Shown: positions 8,057 through 17,000, counted from the first letter of the stretch. The stretch: DNA of 37,169 nt from Cognatishimia sp. F0-27 (GCF_020667845.1 NZ_JAFMPQ010000042.1:1-37169); one strand, 5' to 3'. Notes: generated by a model from the letters alone, not told the origin. Numbers and translations are program-made.

Positions 8057-9286
8057 TCAGCCTCTCCACCACCGGCGCGGCTCGACGTTTTCGGCCAATG
8101 TGTGCGGGTTGTTGCGCACTTCATTGTAGATGTCCTGATAGGTGTCGATGCCACCGGCCCAGCCGTTGATCCGCTCGCGCCATTGTTCCCAAAGCTGCGG
8201 CTGGAACTCGGGCGAGCACATTTCCTCGGCCTTGCGCACTTCCGCATCCGAAAGCGCGGCCACCCGCACGTTGTTCTCGGCAAAGATCGTGCCGGGGCGT
8301 GGCGGGTTGGTGTGGCCCACCGTGTTCACAAGCGCGGCCTCGTTGGCGGCCTGCACATGCACCTGGGTGAGATAGGCGCTTTCCATCACCGCATCCTGCA
8401 GATCGCCGCCCAGACCGTCGAAGGTTTCGCCACGCATCGCGGTATGCTCGGTGCCGCAGAAGAAGCGCAGGTCGACCACCTGGCTGACCACCGGAGACAT
8501 GTTTGCATAGGCGACCGCAGAGGCCCATGTTTCGGCACCGTCGATCAGGCCTTGCTTGAGCCCGTCGAGTGTCTCTTCCCAGGCCACCGGGACCGGGTTG
8601 AGGTTGAGCGCCTGCATCGCGATGCGGCCAAGCTGCGTGCCGGTGACACGGTTCTTGGTGCCCATGATATCCTCGATCGAGGTCACCGTCGGCTTGTCGG
8701 CAAAGTTCTGGCCCATCATGATGCCGCGCAGCTCTGCATGGGTGAAGAGGAACTTCAGACCGTGCCGCTTCTCGAACGGGTCGCGCAGGATCCGCTGCGA
8801 TTCCGGGGAATACATGAAGTAGTATTGGTCCGCGCGGCTGCGGAACATGTAGGCGTAATCGAGCACGTTAAGATAGGGCGCGCCACCGGCGGAGTTCTGG
8901 GTCGAGGCGGCGTAGAGATCGATGATGCCTTGCTGGGCTTTCTCGACGCAGGAAAGCTGGCCGCAGATCTGGTTGTTTCCGATGAACTCGATGCGGATTT
9001 CGCCATCGGTGCGCTCTTCGAGGTCGCGGGCGAATTCCAGACACCCGGCCCGCTCGATCAGCAGGTTTTGCGGATTGAACCCCGCCGCGCCGAATTTCAA
9101 CGTGAAGCGCGGCTCCTTCGAAAACCGCTTGTCATAGGTTGATTCCGCCGCCGCCGCGAGATTGCCGGCGGTCATGGCGCCCCCGAAGGCACCGGCCGCC
9201 ATGAGCGTGGAGCTCAGACCGTAAGTCCCCGCAATGCGGAAGAAATCACGCCTTGAGACGCCCTTCACACGATCAAGTATTCCCAT
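8057..9286 (-). CDS. dctP: TRAP transporter substrate-binding protein (DctP family), Tat-type signal
   Basis: A 409-residue protein. Residues 11-16 are SRRDFF, a twin-arginine motif, followed by a hydrophobic stretch and an Ala-rich end near residue 45, so export by the Tat pathway is likely. The mature part shows DctP features: FTLKFGAAGFNPQ at the start of the domain, FARDLEERTDGEIRIEFIGNNQICG, and GLIDGAETWASAVAYANM near the C-terminal third. The GGGAGG site lies 5 bases before the ATG. It binds the substrate in the periplasm and hands it to DctQM. It is larger than average (about 330), with extra C-terminal sequence ending EPRRWWRG. It is the first gene of the operon, which then runs dctQ-dctM-iclR. 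Confidence 0.93.
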   Translation of the reverse strand: MGILDRVKGVSRRDFFRIAGTYGLSSTLMAAGAFGGAMTAGNLAAAAESTYDKRFSKEPRFTLKFGAAGFNPQNLLIERAGCLEFARDLEERTDGEIRIEFIGNNQICGQLSCVEKAQQGIIDLYAASTQNSAGGAPYLNVLDYAYMFRSRADQYYFMYSPESQRILRDPFEKRHGLKFLFTHAELRGIMMGQNFADKPTVTSIEDIMGTKNRVTGTQLGRIAMQALNLNPVPVAWEETLDGLKQGLIDGAETWASAVAYANMSPVVSQVVDLRFFCGTEHTAMRGETFDGLGGDLQDAVMESAYLTQVHVQAANEAALVNTVGHTNPPRPGTIFAENNVRVAALSDAEVRKAEEMCSPEFQPQLWEQWRERINGWAGGIDTYQDIYNEVRNNPHTLAENVEPRRWWRG

Positions 9287-9405
9287 AGTATCCTCCCATT
9301 TTATTCATTATTGAGATGCTATCTCTCAAAAAACTGTAGAATAGAGTTTCCAATCTGCCTAGAGTTTTCTCGCAATGCGAGATTTTCAACGCGGGGGACG
9401 GCATC
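9287..9405. promoter_or_regulatory. Divergent promoter region of TRAP operon and GMC gene with two palindromes
   Basis: The 119-base gap is much richer in A and T than its surroundings. It contains a perfect 15-base inverted repeat TCTCGCAATGCGAGA at 9368-9382 and a second one, GAGAT-gct-ATCTC, at 9313-9325. Both promoters must lie here, and the downstream IclR protein is the obvious candidate to bind. A weak rightward -35 (TTGAGA, 9311-9316) and -10 (TGTAGA, 9335-9340), spaced 18 bases apart, can be picked out. Operator assignment is inference. Confidence 0.5.
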
Positions 9406-11001
9406 TTGGAAGCAGACTACGTGGTCATCGGAGCGGGGTCTGCGGGCTGTGTCGTTGCCAACCGGCTGAGCGCCGATCCGGGCAACAAGGTGATCCTGCT
9501 CGAAGCGGGTGGGCGTGACCTGAACCCTTGGATCCACATCCCGGTTGGCTATTTCAAGACGATGCACAATCCCAATGTCGACTGGTGCTACAAGACCGAA
9601 CCCGATCCCGGTTTGAACGGGCGCTCGATCGACTGGCCACGCGGAAAGGTGCTTGGCGGCTCGTCCTCGCTGAACGGCCTGCTCTATGTGCGCGGACAGC
9701 CACAGGACTATGACCGCTGGCGTCAGATGGGCAATCCCGGCTGGGGCTGGGACGATGTGCTGCCGCTATTCAAACGGGCCGAGAACAACGAGCGCGGGGC
9801 GGATGACTATCACGGCGATCAGGGGCCGCTTTCGGTCTCCAACATGCGCATCCAGCGTCCGATCTGTGACGCGTGGATCGCGGCGGCGCAAGCCGCGGGC
9901 TATCGCTTCAATCCCGATTACAACGGTGCCGACCAGGAAGGCGTCAGCTATTTCCAGCTCACCACCCGCAACGGGCGCCGGTGCAGCGCCGCGGTTGCCT
10001 ATCTCAAGCCGGCCCGCACGCGGGACAACCTTCGGATCGTGACCAGGGCTCTGGTATCAAAGATCAATTTCGACGGTAAACGGGTTGCGAGCGTGAGCTA
10101 CGTGGATGCGGGCGGGACCACGAACACGGTGAAGGTGACGCGCGAAGTCATTCTTTCGGGCGGGGCGATCAACTCTCCGCAGACCCTGATGCTGTCCGGT
10201 ATCGGCGACCCGGATCAGCTCAAGGCGAACGGGATTGTGCCGCTGGTCGATTTGCCCGGCGTCGGCAAGAACCTCCAGGATCATCTTCAGGCGCGGCTGG
10301 TTTTCAAATGCAACGAACCGACACTGAATGACGAGGTGCGCAGCTATCTCAACCAGGCGCGGATCGCGCTCAAATACGCGTTGTTCCGCTCCGGTCCGAT
10401 GACCATGGCGGCCAGCCTCGCGACCGGATTTCTGCGCACCCGGCCCGATCTCGAAACACCTGATATCCAGTTCCACGTGCAACCGTGGTCGGCTGACAGT
10501 CCTGGCGAGGGTGTGCACCCCTTCTCTGCCTTTACCATGTCCGTCTGCCAGCTGCGTCCGGAAAGCCGGGGCGAGATCCGGCTCGACGGGAACGATCCCC
10601 GCCGCTACCCGAAAATCCTCCCGAGCTACCTGTCTACGGATACGGACTGCCGGACACTGGTGGAAGGGGTGAAGATTGCACGCCGGATCGCCCGGCACGC
10701 GCCGCTGACGTCCAAGATCTCGGAGGAGTTTCGCCCGCAAGCCTCGCTCGACCTCAATGATGACGAAGCCACGCTGGACTGGGCCCGCAACAACAGCGTG
10801 TCGATCTATCACCCGACCGGCACCTGCAAGATGGGCTCTGGCCGGGATGCGGTGGTGGATGCGCAACTCCGGGTGCATGGTGTCGAGGGGTTGCGCGTGG
10901 CGGATTGCTCGATCATGCCCGAGATCGTTTCGGGCAACACAAATGCCCCGGCCATCATGATCGGGGAGAAACTCTCCGACCTCGTGTTGCAAGGCAACTG
11001 A
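9406..11001 (+). CDS. GMC family FAD-dependent oxidoreductase (choline dehydrogenase-like)
   Basis: A 531-residue protein of typical family length. It starts with TTG at 9406, preceded by GGGGGA at 9393-9398; the nearest upstream ATG (9374) is in another frame. Residues 5-20 carry the FAD-binding VVIGAGSAGCVVANRL motif (GAGSAG at 9-14), followed by LLEAGG. GMC signature 1 is seen in GKVLGGSSSLNGLLYVRG, and signature 2 in GGAINSPQTLMLSGIG. The catalytic pair is H469 (in HPTGTCKMG) and probably N511 (in GNTNAPAIMIGEKLSD). It oxidises an alcohol group, passing electrons to oxygen or a quinone. The substrate is unknown; divergence from a TRAP/IclR operon suggests it acts on the imported compound. 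Choline itself is not supported, as no bet genes are near. Confidence 0.92.
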   Translation: MEADYVVIGAGSAGCVVANRLSADPGNKVILLEAGGRDLNPWIHIPVGYFKTMHNPNVDWCYKTEPDPGLNGRSIDWPRGKVLGGSSSLNGLLYVRGQPQDYDRWRQMGNPGWGWDDVLPLFKRAENNERGADDYHGDQGPLSVSNMRIQRPICDAWIAAAQAAGYRFNPDYNGADQEGVSYFQLTTRNGRRCSAAVAYLKPARTRDNLRIVTRALVSKINFDGKRVASVSYVDAGGTTNTVKVTREVILSGGAINSPQTLMLSGIGDPDQLKANGIVPLVDLPGVGKNLQDHLQARLVFKCNEPTLNDEVRSYLNQARIALKYALFRSGPMTMAASLATGFLRTRPDLETPDIQFHVQPWSADSPGEGVHPFSAFTMSVCQLRPESRGEIRLDGNDPRRYPKILPSYLSTDTDCRTLVEGVKIARRIARHAPLTSKISEEFRPQASLDLNDDEATLDWARNNSVSIYHPTGTCKMGSGRDAVVDAQLRVHGVEGLRVADCSIMPEIVSGNTNAPAIMIGEKLSDLVLQGN

Positions 11002-11018
11002 GCGCCCGGACATCGGGC

Positions 11019-11303
11019 CGCGCGTCGCGAGGCCGCGCGTCGGAACGCTGCTCGTCGCAGGGTCGCGCGCCGCAACGTCGCCAGTCGCAAGGCCGCGCGC
11101 TGCAAGGCTGCGCGTTGCAATGTCACTCGTCGCGCAGCCACTCATCGCAGGGCTACTCGTCGCAAGGTCGCGCGTCGTAAGACCACCCGTTGCGAAACCA
11201 CTCGCCGCGAGGTCGCGCGCCGTGAGGTCGCTCATCGTAAGACCGCTTGTCGCAAGGCCGCACGCCGCAAGGTCGCTCATCGTAAGACCGCTTGTCGCAA
11301 GGC
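11019..11303. repeat. 15-bp tandem repeat array, 19 units, no phase breaks
   Basis: Nineteen consecutive 15-base units (consensus close to CGCTCGTCGCAAGGC on the plus strand) fill most of the 360-base gap between the convergent GMC and cyclase genes. The units are degenerate but never lose phase. A 37-base stretch is repeated exactly at 11225-11261 and 11270-11306. In one minus-strand frame the array reads as 19 five-residue units (LATSG, LTMSD, LAACG, LTARD, FATGG ...). Position 1 is L/F/I/V in 16 of 19, resembling pentapeptide repeats. No convincing start or ribosome-binding site supports a gene, and that frame runs on antisense to the GMC gene. It may be a minisatellite, or the remnant of a pentapeptide-repeat gene. 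Confidence 0.9.
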
Positions 11304-11361
11304 CGCGCACGGGTTGTCGGCCCGCGTCTTGGCGCGCCTCCCGCGTCGGTTGGACCTTCGC

Positions 11362-12909
11362 TCACTCGGGATTGAGCCGCCTCAGCGCTTCCTCAAGCGC
11401 GGCGCGTGCCCTGTGCTGATCCGCGCCACCGATGCGGCCGGGATCGAGGGTCAGTTGCAGACCGTCGATATCAACGGCGACCGGCCCTGCCCCGGTCTCG
11501 CCCGGCTTTGGCACGATGTAATAGCGCACGGGCTGAGCAATGCCCTTGACGGTGATCGGCCCCGCGGCGACCGTCGGCGCCATGTCCGACACATAGATCT
11601 GCGTCTCCTCGGAGATCGCGATCTCCCCCGGGCCGCAATGCTCCTGCAACCGCGCGGCAAGGTTCACCTCCGCCCCGATGATCGTATAGGAGAGCCTGTC
11701 CGCGCTGCCGAAATTGCCCACGTTGCAATAGCCTGTGTTGATCCCCATACGCACGGCAAACGGCCATGTAATGCCCTCCGAGCGCCAACGGGCCGTAAGC
11801 TCCGCGATCCGGGTCTGCATCGCCAAGGCCATGCGCATCGCGGCCCGCGCATCTTCGCGCACGCCGTTGCTCACCGGGTCTCCGAAGAACACCAGCACCG
11901 CGTCCCCCACAAACTTGTCGAGCGTGCCGCCATGCGCCTCGGCAATCTCTGCCATCTCGGTAAAATAGGCGTTCAGCAAACGCGTCAGCTCTTCAGGCTG
12001 CAGGCGCTCGGAGATTTCGGTGAACCCCTGAACGTCGGAAAAGAAGATCGTGAGCTTGCGGCGGTTCGTGCTGAGGTCGTTGTCGTCATCCCCCGCAAAG
12101 ATCCGTCGATACACCTTCGGCGAGATGTAGCGCCCGACCTTCATGGACACGCTGGCCAGAAAGTCATTGGCATGGGCAAGGTCGCGATTGGCGGCCTGAA
12201 GACTGCGCGATTGCGCGCGCAGCCGGATCAGCACAAACGCGGCGATGACGGCCAGCATGGCAAAATACGCGGCGAGGGAGCGAAACGCAAAGACGTTCGC
12301 CCCCAGACTCTGACGCAGGGTGATGGCCTGCACCGCGCGCACATCGCCCACCTGCCAATTCTGGCGCGGGCTTTCAGGGTGCGCATTGTGACAGTCGACA
12401 CAGGCCTGCCCCATCAGGACCGGGCTTGCGATGCTCACTTCGCGCTCAAGCAGCGACCCCGTGGACCGGTATGGCAGCGCGGAAGGATCGGCGGTGAGCG
12501 TTTCGAGCGCGGCGCGTTCAAACGGGGTCAGCACAACCGGCGGCCGGTTGGCAAATGGGTAATCCGACACGAACCGGTAGGTCATCTCGTCCCCGTCGCT
12601 GGAAAAGATCGACACCAGTTCGAGCGAGAATGTTGCGGGGATCGGGATGCCACCGGGTTCTTCCAAGTAGCGATGTGAGGCCGAAACCGGCCCGTCATGG
12701 GCGACGGCGCGGGCCACGACGCTTTCGGCGTAGAAATCCCGCAGGTCGTCGATCGTGTCCGACAAGGCCTCGGCCTGGCCGCTCAGCTGCTCTTCGGACA
12801 GCGCGCGCAGGTCCAGCCAGACAGCCAGCGGGAGGCCAGCGAACACAGCGACAAGCATCGCGGCGATGCTCACCACGGAAAACGCCGGTCGCCGGTCGGA
12901 AACGGACAT
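11362..12909 (-). CDS. Membrane class III adenylate/guanylate cyclase with periplasmic haem-binding (Tll0287-like, DUF3365) domain
   Basis: A 515-residue protein with a membrane segment at residues ~12-32, a periplasmic domain at ~33-205, a second membrane segment at ~208-230, a short coiled linker, and a cyclase domain at ~283-465. The periplasmic domain contains C170-V-D-C-H174, a c-type haem attachment motif, in a context typical of Tll0287-like domains (EREVSIASPVLMGQACVDCHN). The cyclase domain keeps the metal aspartates D292 (FFSDVQGFT) and D336 (KFVGDAVLVFF), the base-selecting K332, T409 in LSYTIIG (the Lys-Thr pair of class IIIb cyclases), and the transition-state R420 (NLAARLQ). It should make cAMP (possibly cGMP) under control of a periplasmic redox or gas signal. 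It is divergent from a Crp-type regulator, its likely effector. Confidence 0.9.
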   Translation of the reverse strand: MSVSDRRPAFSVVSIAAMLVAVFAGLPLAVWLDLRALSEEQLSGQAEALSDTIDDLRDFYAESVVARAVAHDGPVSASHRYLEEPGGIPIPATFSLELVSIFSSDGDEMTYRFVSDYPFANRPPVVLTPFERAALETLTADPSALPYRSTGSLLEREVSIASPVLMGQACVDCHNAHPESPRQNWQVGDVRAVQAITLRQSLGANVFAFRSLAAYFAMLAVIAAFVLIRLRAQSRSLQAANRDLAHANDFLASVSMKVGRYISPKVYRRIFAGDDDNDLSTNRRKLTIFFSDVQGFTEISERLQPEELTRLLNAYFTEMAEIAEAHGGTLDKFVGDAVLVFFGDPVSNGVREDARAAMRMALAMQTRIAELTARWRSEGITWPFAVRMGINTGYCNVGNFGSADRLSYTIIGAEVNLAARLQEHCGPGEIAISEETQIYVSDMAPTVAAGPITVKGIAQPVRYYIVPKPGETGAGPVAVDIDGLQLTLDPGRIGGADQHRARAALEEALRRLNPE

Positions 12910-13052
12910 GAGGAACCCAAAAAAGTGTCAAGAATGCCATCACCATAGGCCAAGGCGGGTCATTCACCAAGCTTGCCTCAGCACTGACGCCCTCTTACGA
13001 TTGGAAACACTGTGTTTTTGCGCGTCCGCGCGGCCCCTGGAGGAGATCGGAC
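12910..13052. promoter_or_regulatory. Divergent cyclase/Crp promoter region with AAACAC-T-GTGTTT palindrome
   Basis: The gap holds a perfect 13-base inverted repeat AAACACTGTGTTT at 13005-13017. A candidate rightward promoter sits just before it: TTGCCT at 12973-12978 and TACGAT at 12996-13001, spaced 17 bases. The predicted start point would fall inside the palindrome, a layout suited to autorepression. The palindrome is not a canonical TGTGA-N6-TCACA CRP site. Both boxes are only partial matches to the sigma-70 consensus. Confidence 0.45.
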
Positions 13053-13733
13053 ATGCCGCATTCCGCCCCATCCATGCGCGCCCTTCTGGACGCGGACGCA
13101 CTTGGCGATCTGCGCGCGCGCGGGACGCGGCGCCATTTCGCCAAGGACCAGACGATTTACACGCATGGCGATCCGGGAACGGACCTGCTGGTGATCGAGA
13201 CCGGACAGGTCGAGGTGAGCACCACGTCTTCGGCGGGCCGACGCATGGTTCTGGCACATCTGGGGCCCGGCAGCATCCTCGGCGAGGTTGCGCTGCTCGA
13301 CCAAAGCACGCGCAGCGCCTCGGCGCGCGCCATGTCGGACGTGACCGGGCACAGCGTCGGGTTCGACAATTTTCGCGCCTTCCTCTTCGACCATCCGGAG
13401 GTGCATTTTGCCCTGACGGTGGAACTCTGTGCCAAGCTCCGCCGCAGCAACGAGGCCTTGGAGCTGCGCACCGAAAAAGACGGGCCGGTGCGGCTCGCGC
13501 TGGCGCTCTTGCGCTTGTCAGAGCAGTTTGGCGGGATGGACAGCGACGGGGCGCAGAGCATCCCCATGAAGCTCTCGCAAAGCGAGATCGGCGAGCTCGC
13601 CGGACTGAGCCGTGCCAATGCAAACCGGTATTTGCGGGCCTGGGCGGAGAAGGAGCTTGTGTGGTTCGAGAAGGGCAAGCTGCGCATCACCGATCCCGAC
13701 GGGTTGCGCGCGATTGCCGAGGGTCGCGACTGA
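13053..13733 (+). CDS. Crp/Fnr family transcriptional regulator
   Basis: A 226-residue protein preceded by GGAGGA. Residues ~10-125 form a cyclic-nucleotide-binding beta-roll. The phosphate-binding cassette at residues 76-92 (LGEVALLDQSTRSASAR) keeps E78, R87 and S88, the residues that contact the ribose and phosphate of cAMP in CRP. Residues ~140-215 form a Crp-type winged helix, with the recognition region at SQSEIGELAGLSRANANRYL. There is no N-terminal Cys cluster, so it is not an oxygen-sensing Fnr. It probably senses cAMP or cGMP and activates or represses unknown targets. It is divergent from a membrane cyclase with a 143-base shared regulatory region, which argues for a dedicated cyclase-receptor pair. 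Confidence 0.88.
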   Translation: MPHSAPSMRALLDADALGDLRARGTRRHFAKDQTIYTHGDPGTDLLVIETGQVEVSTTSSAGRRMVLAHLGPGSILGEVALLDQSTRSASARAMSDVTGHSVGFDNFRAFLFDHPEVHFALTVELCAKLRRSNEALELRTEKDGPVRLALALLRLSEQFGGMDSDGAQSIPMKLSQSEIGELAGLSRANANRYLRAWAEKELVWFEKGKLRITDPDGLRAIAEGRD

Positions 13734-14074
13734 ACGGGCCGGAGCGGCGGTGCGCGTTCCAAGCGACGGTGTCGTGACAGCCCTGCGCCATGCGCGGCGC
13801 GGCTTCGACGCCGCGCTCTCGGGACATAGGGGCCGGCGATCAGATCGGAGCTCAGCGCCCGGCTGACCCGGTCGGAGCACAGCGCAACGGGGCCAGTGTC
13901 ACGCCAGATCTGCACGGGCTTCGCCGGGATGACTTGCGCCCGGCTTCCACACCATCCAGCACGGGCAGCGCTGCCCGCCTCCCCTTTGACCTTGCGCGGT
14001 CGACCCCGCAAAACGACGCCACCCCGCTCCAAACCGGAACGGGGTGGGGATTTTGCTGTGACGGCGGGGCGCGC
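13734..14074. other. Convergent intergenic spacer without a recognisable gene
   Basis: This 341-base gap lies between the Crp-type gene and the end of the giant CHRD/RTX gene. It has no frame with a plausible product. Its one clear feature is the terminator-like hairpin at 14019-14047 near its right end. Confidence 0.5.
14019..14047. terminator. Bidirectional terminator-like hairpin between convergent genes
   Basis: A perfect 8-bp stem, CCACCCCG (14019-14026) with CGGGGTGG (14040-14047), and possible inner TCC/GGA pairs. It is followed on the plus strand by GGATTTTGC and on the minus strand by CGTCGTTTTGCG. T tracts are short but present on both sides, fitting termination of both converging genes. 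Confidence 0.6.
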
Positions 14075-17000
14075 CTAGATGAAGGTGATGTCGTCCACCA
14101 CATCCGACAGCGCCGATATCCCGTTGAAGGTCAGCGAGTTGCCTCCCCCGAAATCGAGGACCAGATTGCCCGCCGCATTGGTCGATGCCAGCGACACAAG
14201 ATCGTCGGTTGTGGGTGACGCACCCGGCACCAGGTCCGCTTCGATCTGGATCGAGTCGACAGGCCGGTAATCAACGATGACATCGGCGCCTGCCGCAAAC
14301 ACGAACGTGTCCGCCCCAAGCCCGCCACGCAGGGTGTCGTTGCCAAGGCCGCCATCCATCGAGTCGTTGCCGGAGTTGCCTTCGAGGCTGTCGTTTCCGG
14401 CGCCACCGCGCAGCGTGTCAAAGCCGTTCTGACCGGTGATCGTGTCATTGTCGGCGCCGCCATCCATCACATCGGCACCCAGACCGCCGACGATGCTGTC
14501 ATTGCCGGCACCCCCGCTGATGCTGTCATTGCCGTTGTTGCCGGACAACGTATCGTTGCCGCCACCGCCTTCGAGCGTGTCGAACCCGTCGCGCGCCTGA
14601 ATGGAATCGTCACCAAGACCACCTGACATGCTGTCAAATCCGAGGCCGCCTTCGATCGTGTCGTCGCCGGCGTCACCGCCGATGGTGTCGTTGCCGAAAT
14701 TGCCGCGCAGCAGGTCATTGCCACTGCCGCCCCGCAGGCTGTCGAACCCGTTGAGCCCGAGAATGGTGTCGTTCCCGGTGCCGCCATCGGCGGAGTCGAA
14801 GCCGAAACCGGTGTTGATCAAGTCGTCACCGGCGCCGCCGTTGAGCGTGTCTTCGAGCAGTCCCCCGTTGAGCGTGTCGTTGCCGCCCCGACCCTCAAGG
14901 ACATCGCGCCCTTCAGACGTGCTCAGGCTGTCATTGCCATCCCCGCCACCCAGCGAGGCAGACAAGGCCAGAAGGTTGGTCGTGAGGCGGAATTCCGCAT
15001 CCTGACCGTCGATCTGGAAGCGGATCTCATCGAGACCGAGGGTGTTCATCCGGTCAACAATGGCCTGTCGCTGTGCGGTATCCGTCAATTCGTCATAGGC
15101 CGCAATGTCCAGCAGGAGCTGATAGATCTGCTCGAAGGTTTGTGGCGACGTCGGACGGTCCCCGGCGACCTGGAAGGTCATGTTGCCGAGATCCGCGGTG
15201 AACCCGTCACTTGTGGAAGAGCCGCCAAACGAGGACCCGATGCCGGCCCGCATCTCCATCAGTTCGACCGGTTCCAGCAACTGGTCTGCCTGCCGGACAA
15301 GCCGCACCGGCTGGGTCGGGCTGCTGCTCGATCCACCCGAGAAGCCCCAATCGGCGCCGCCCTGGATGTCGTTGCCGTCCGGCAGTCTGGTCTGGCTGGA
15401 GGCCGCAAAGGCTTCAGCGCGCGCCAACTGACCGGGAACGGGCTGCGCCGCGCCATCAAGAAGGCCGTTGATGCTCACCGAGACCGAAGGTGCCGCGACT
15501 TCTCCGTCGCGCCCTGCCACCACGGCCCGGTTCTGCGTGACGTCCTGAAACTGGAACTGCTCCACGTCGTTGGCGACCGTGTATGTTCCCGCGCTCGTGG
15601 CAAGGATGAGATTGCTCGCCGTTTCCGTGACCGCCACGGAAGCGGCCAGTGCATTGATGATCACGGTATCCGTGCCCGACCCGCCAGTGACAGTCGAATC
15701 GCCCGCACCGCCATTCAGCGTGTCGTCACCCGCACCACCATCCAGCGTGTCATCCCCGTCGCCGCCATCAAGGCTGTCCGCACCGGACCCACCGTTCAGG
15801 GAGTCGCCGCCGTCATAGGCTTCCAGCGTGTCGTTGCCGTCGCCACCGGTCAGGGTATTGGCACCCGAATTGCCGAGGATGGTGTTGTCGAGCCCGTTGC
15901 CCGTTCCCGAGACGTCGTTATTCCCTTGCAGGCGCAGGTTCTCGACATTGGCGGCAAGCGTGTGCGTGCTCTCCGTCACCACTTCGTCGGTGCCGCCGCC
16001 CGCGGCCTCGACAACCGTGTCGCCGTCACCGACGGCATAGGCGTCGTTGCCTGCCCCGCCGGTCAGGACATTGGCCCCGCTGTTGCCAACAAGAGAGTTG
16101 TTCAATGCGTTGCCGGTGCCGTCGATATCCGCCGTGCCCGTGAGAACAAGCGTTTCGACATGGTCGGTCAGCGCATAGCTCACCGCAGAGTTGACCGCGT
16201 CGGTGCCTTCGTTCTCGGCCTCGACCACGGATTGCCCGGTGCTGTCGATCACGTAGGTGTCGTTGCCTGCGCCGCCGGTCATGGTGTCGGCACCGCCATT
16301 GGCGGTCAGCACATTGGCTCCGGCATTGCCCATGAGCATGTTCGCGCCCGCATTGCCCGAACCGTCGATATTGGAGCTGCCCGAGAGCATGAGGTTCTCG
16401 AAATGATCGCCGAGCGTGAAATCGATGCGCGACACCACCGTATCGGTGCCTTCGTTTGCGACCTCGGTCAGCACATCGCCGCTGTTATCGACCACATAGG
16501 TATCATCGCCTTCGCGCCCGGTGAGCGTGTCCGCGCCGCCGGCCCCGTCGAGCCGGTTGTCCCCGCTGTCCCCCATCAGCATATCTGCCGAACTTGAGCC
16601 GATCAGATTCTCGATATCGGTGAGACTGTCGCCCGCCGCATCGGCGCTTGTGCCCTGACCCGTAGCGAGATCGACCTGCACAGCGGCAGAGGATCCGGAG
16701 TAACGCGCAGTGTCGATCCCGTCGCCGCCATCGAGCGCGTCGTCGCCCGCGCCCCCTTCGAGCGTGTCGTCGCCTTCGTCGCCAGCAAGAGTGTCATCCC
16801 CTTCGCCGCCAAGCAGGAGATCGTTGCCCGCCTCACCAAGCAAAAGATCGTCGTCGTCGCCGCCATCCAGCGTGTCGTTGCCTTCTCCTCCTTCGAGAGC
16901 GTCTTCCCCGTCAAGGCCCACGAGACTGTCGTTGCCAGCGCGACCGAAAAGGTCGTTGTCGCTGTTGCTTCCGGTCAGCGTATCGTCAAAGGCAGAGCCG

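Noticed and set aside
11019-11303. CRISPR array
   Set aside because: The units are 15 bases, head to tail, with no spacers, and there are no cas genes.
10057-11310. A minus-strand frame that starts in the 15-bp array and continues for 417 codons
   Set aside because: Only the array part looks ordered. The rest is antisense to the intact GMC gene, and there is no ribosome-binding site at the GTG, so it is not annotated as a gene.
15140-16597. A 485-codon plus-strand frame opposite the CHRD/RTX gene
   Set aside because: It is a periodic antisense shadow of RTX repeats; the minus strand has CHRD, RTX and type I signal features.
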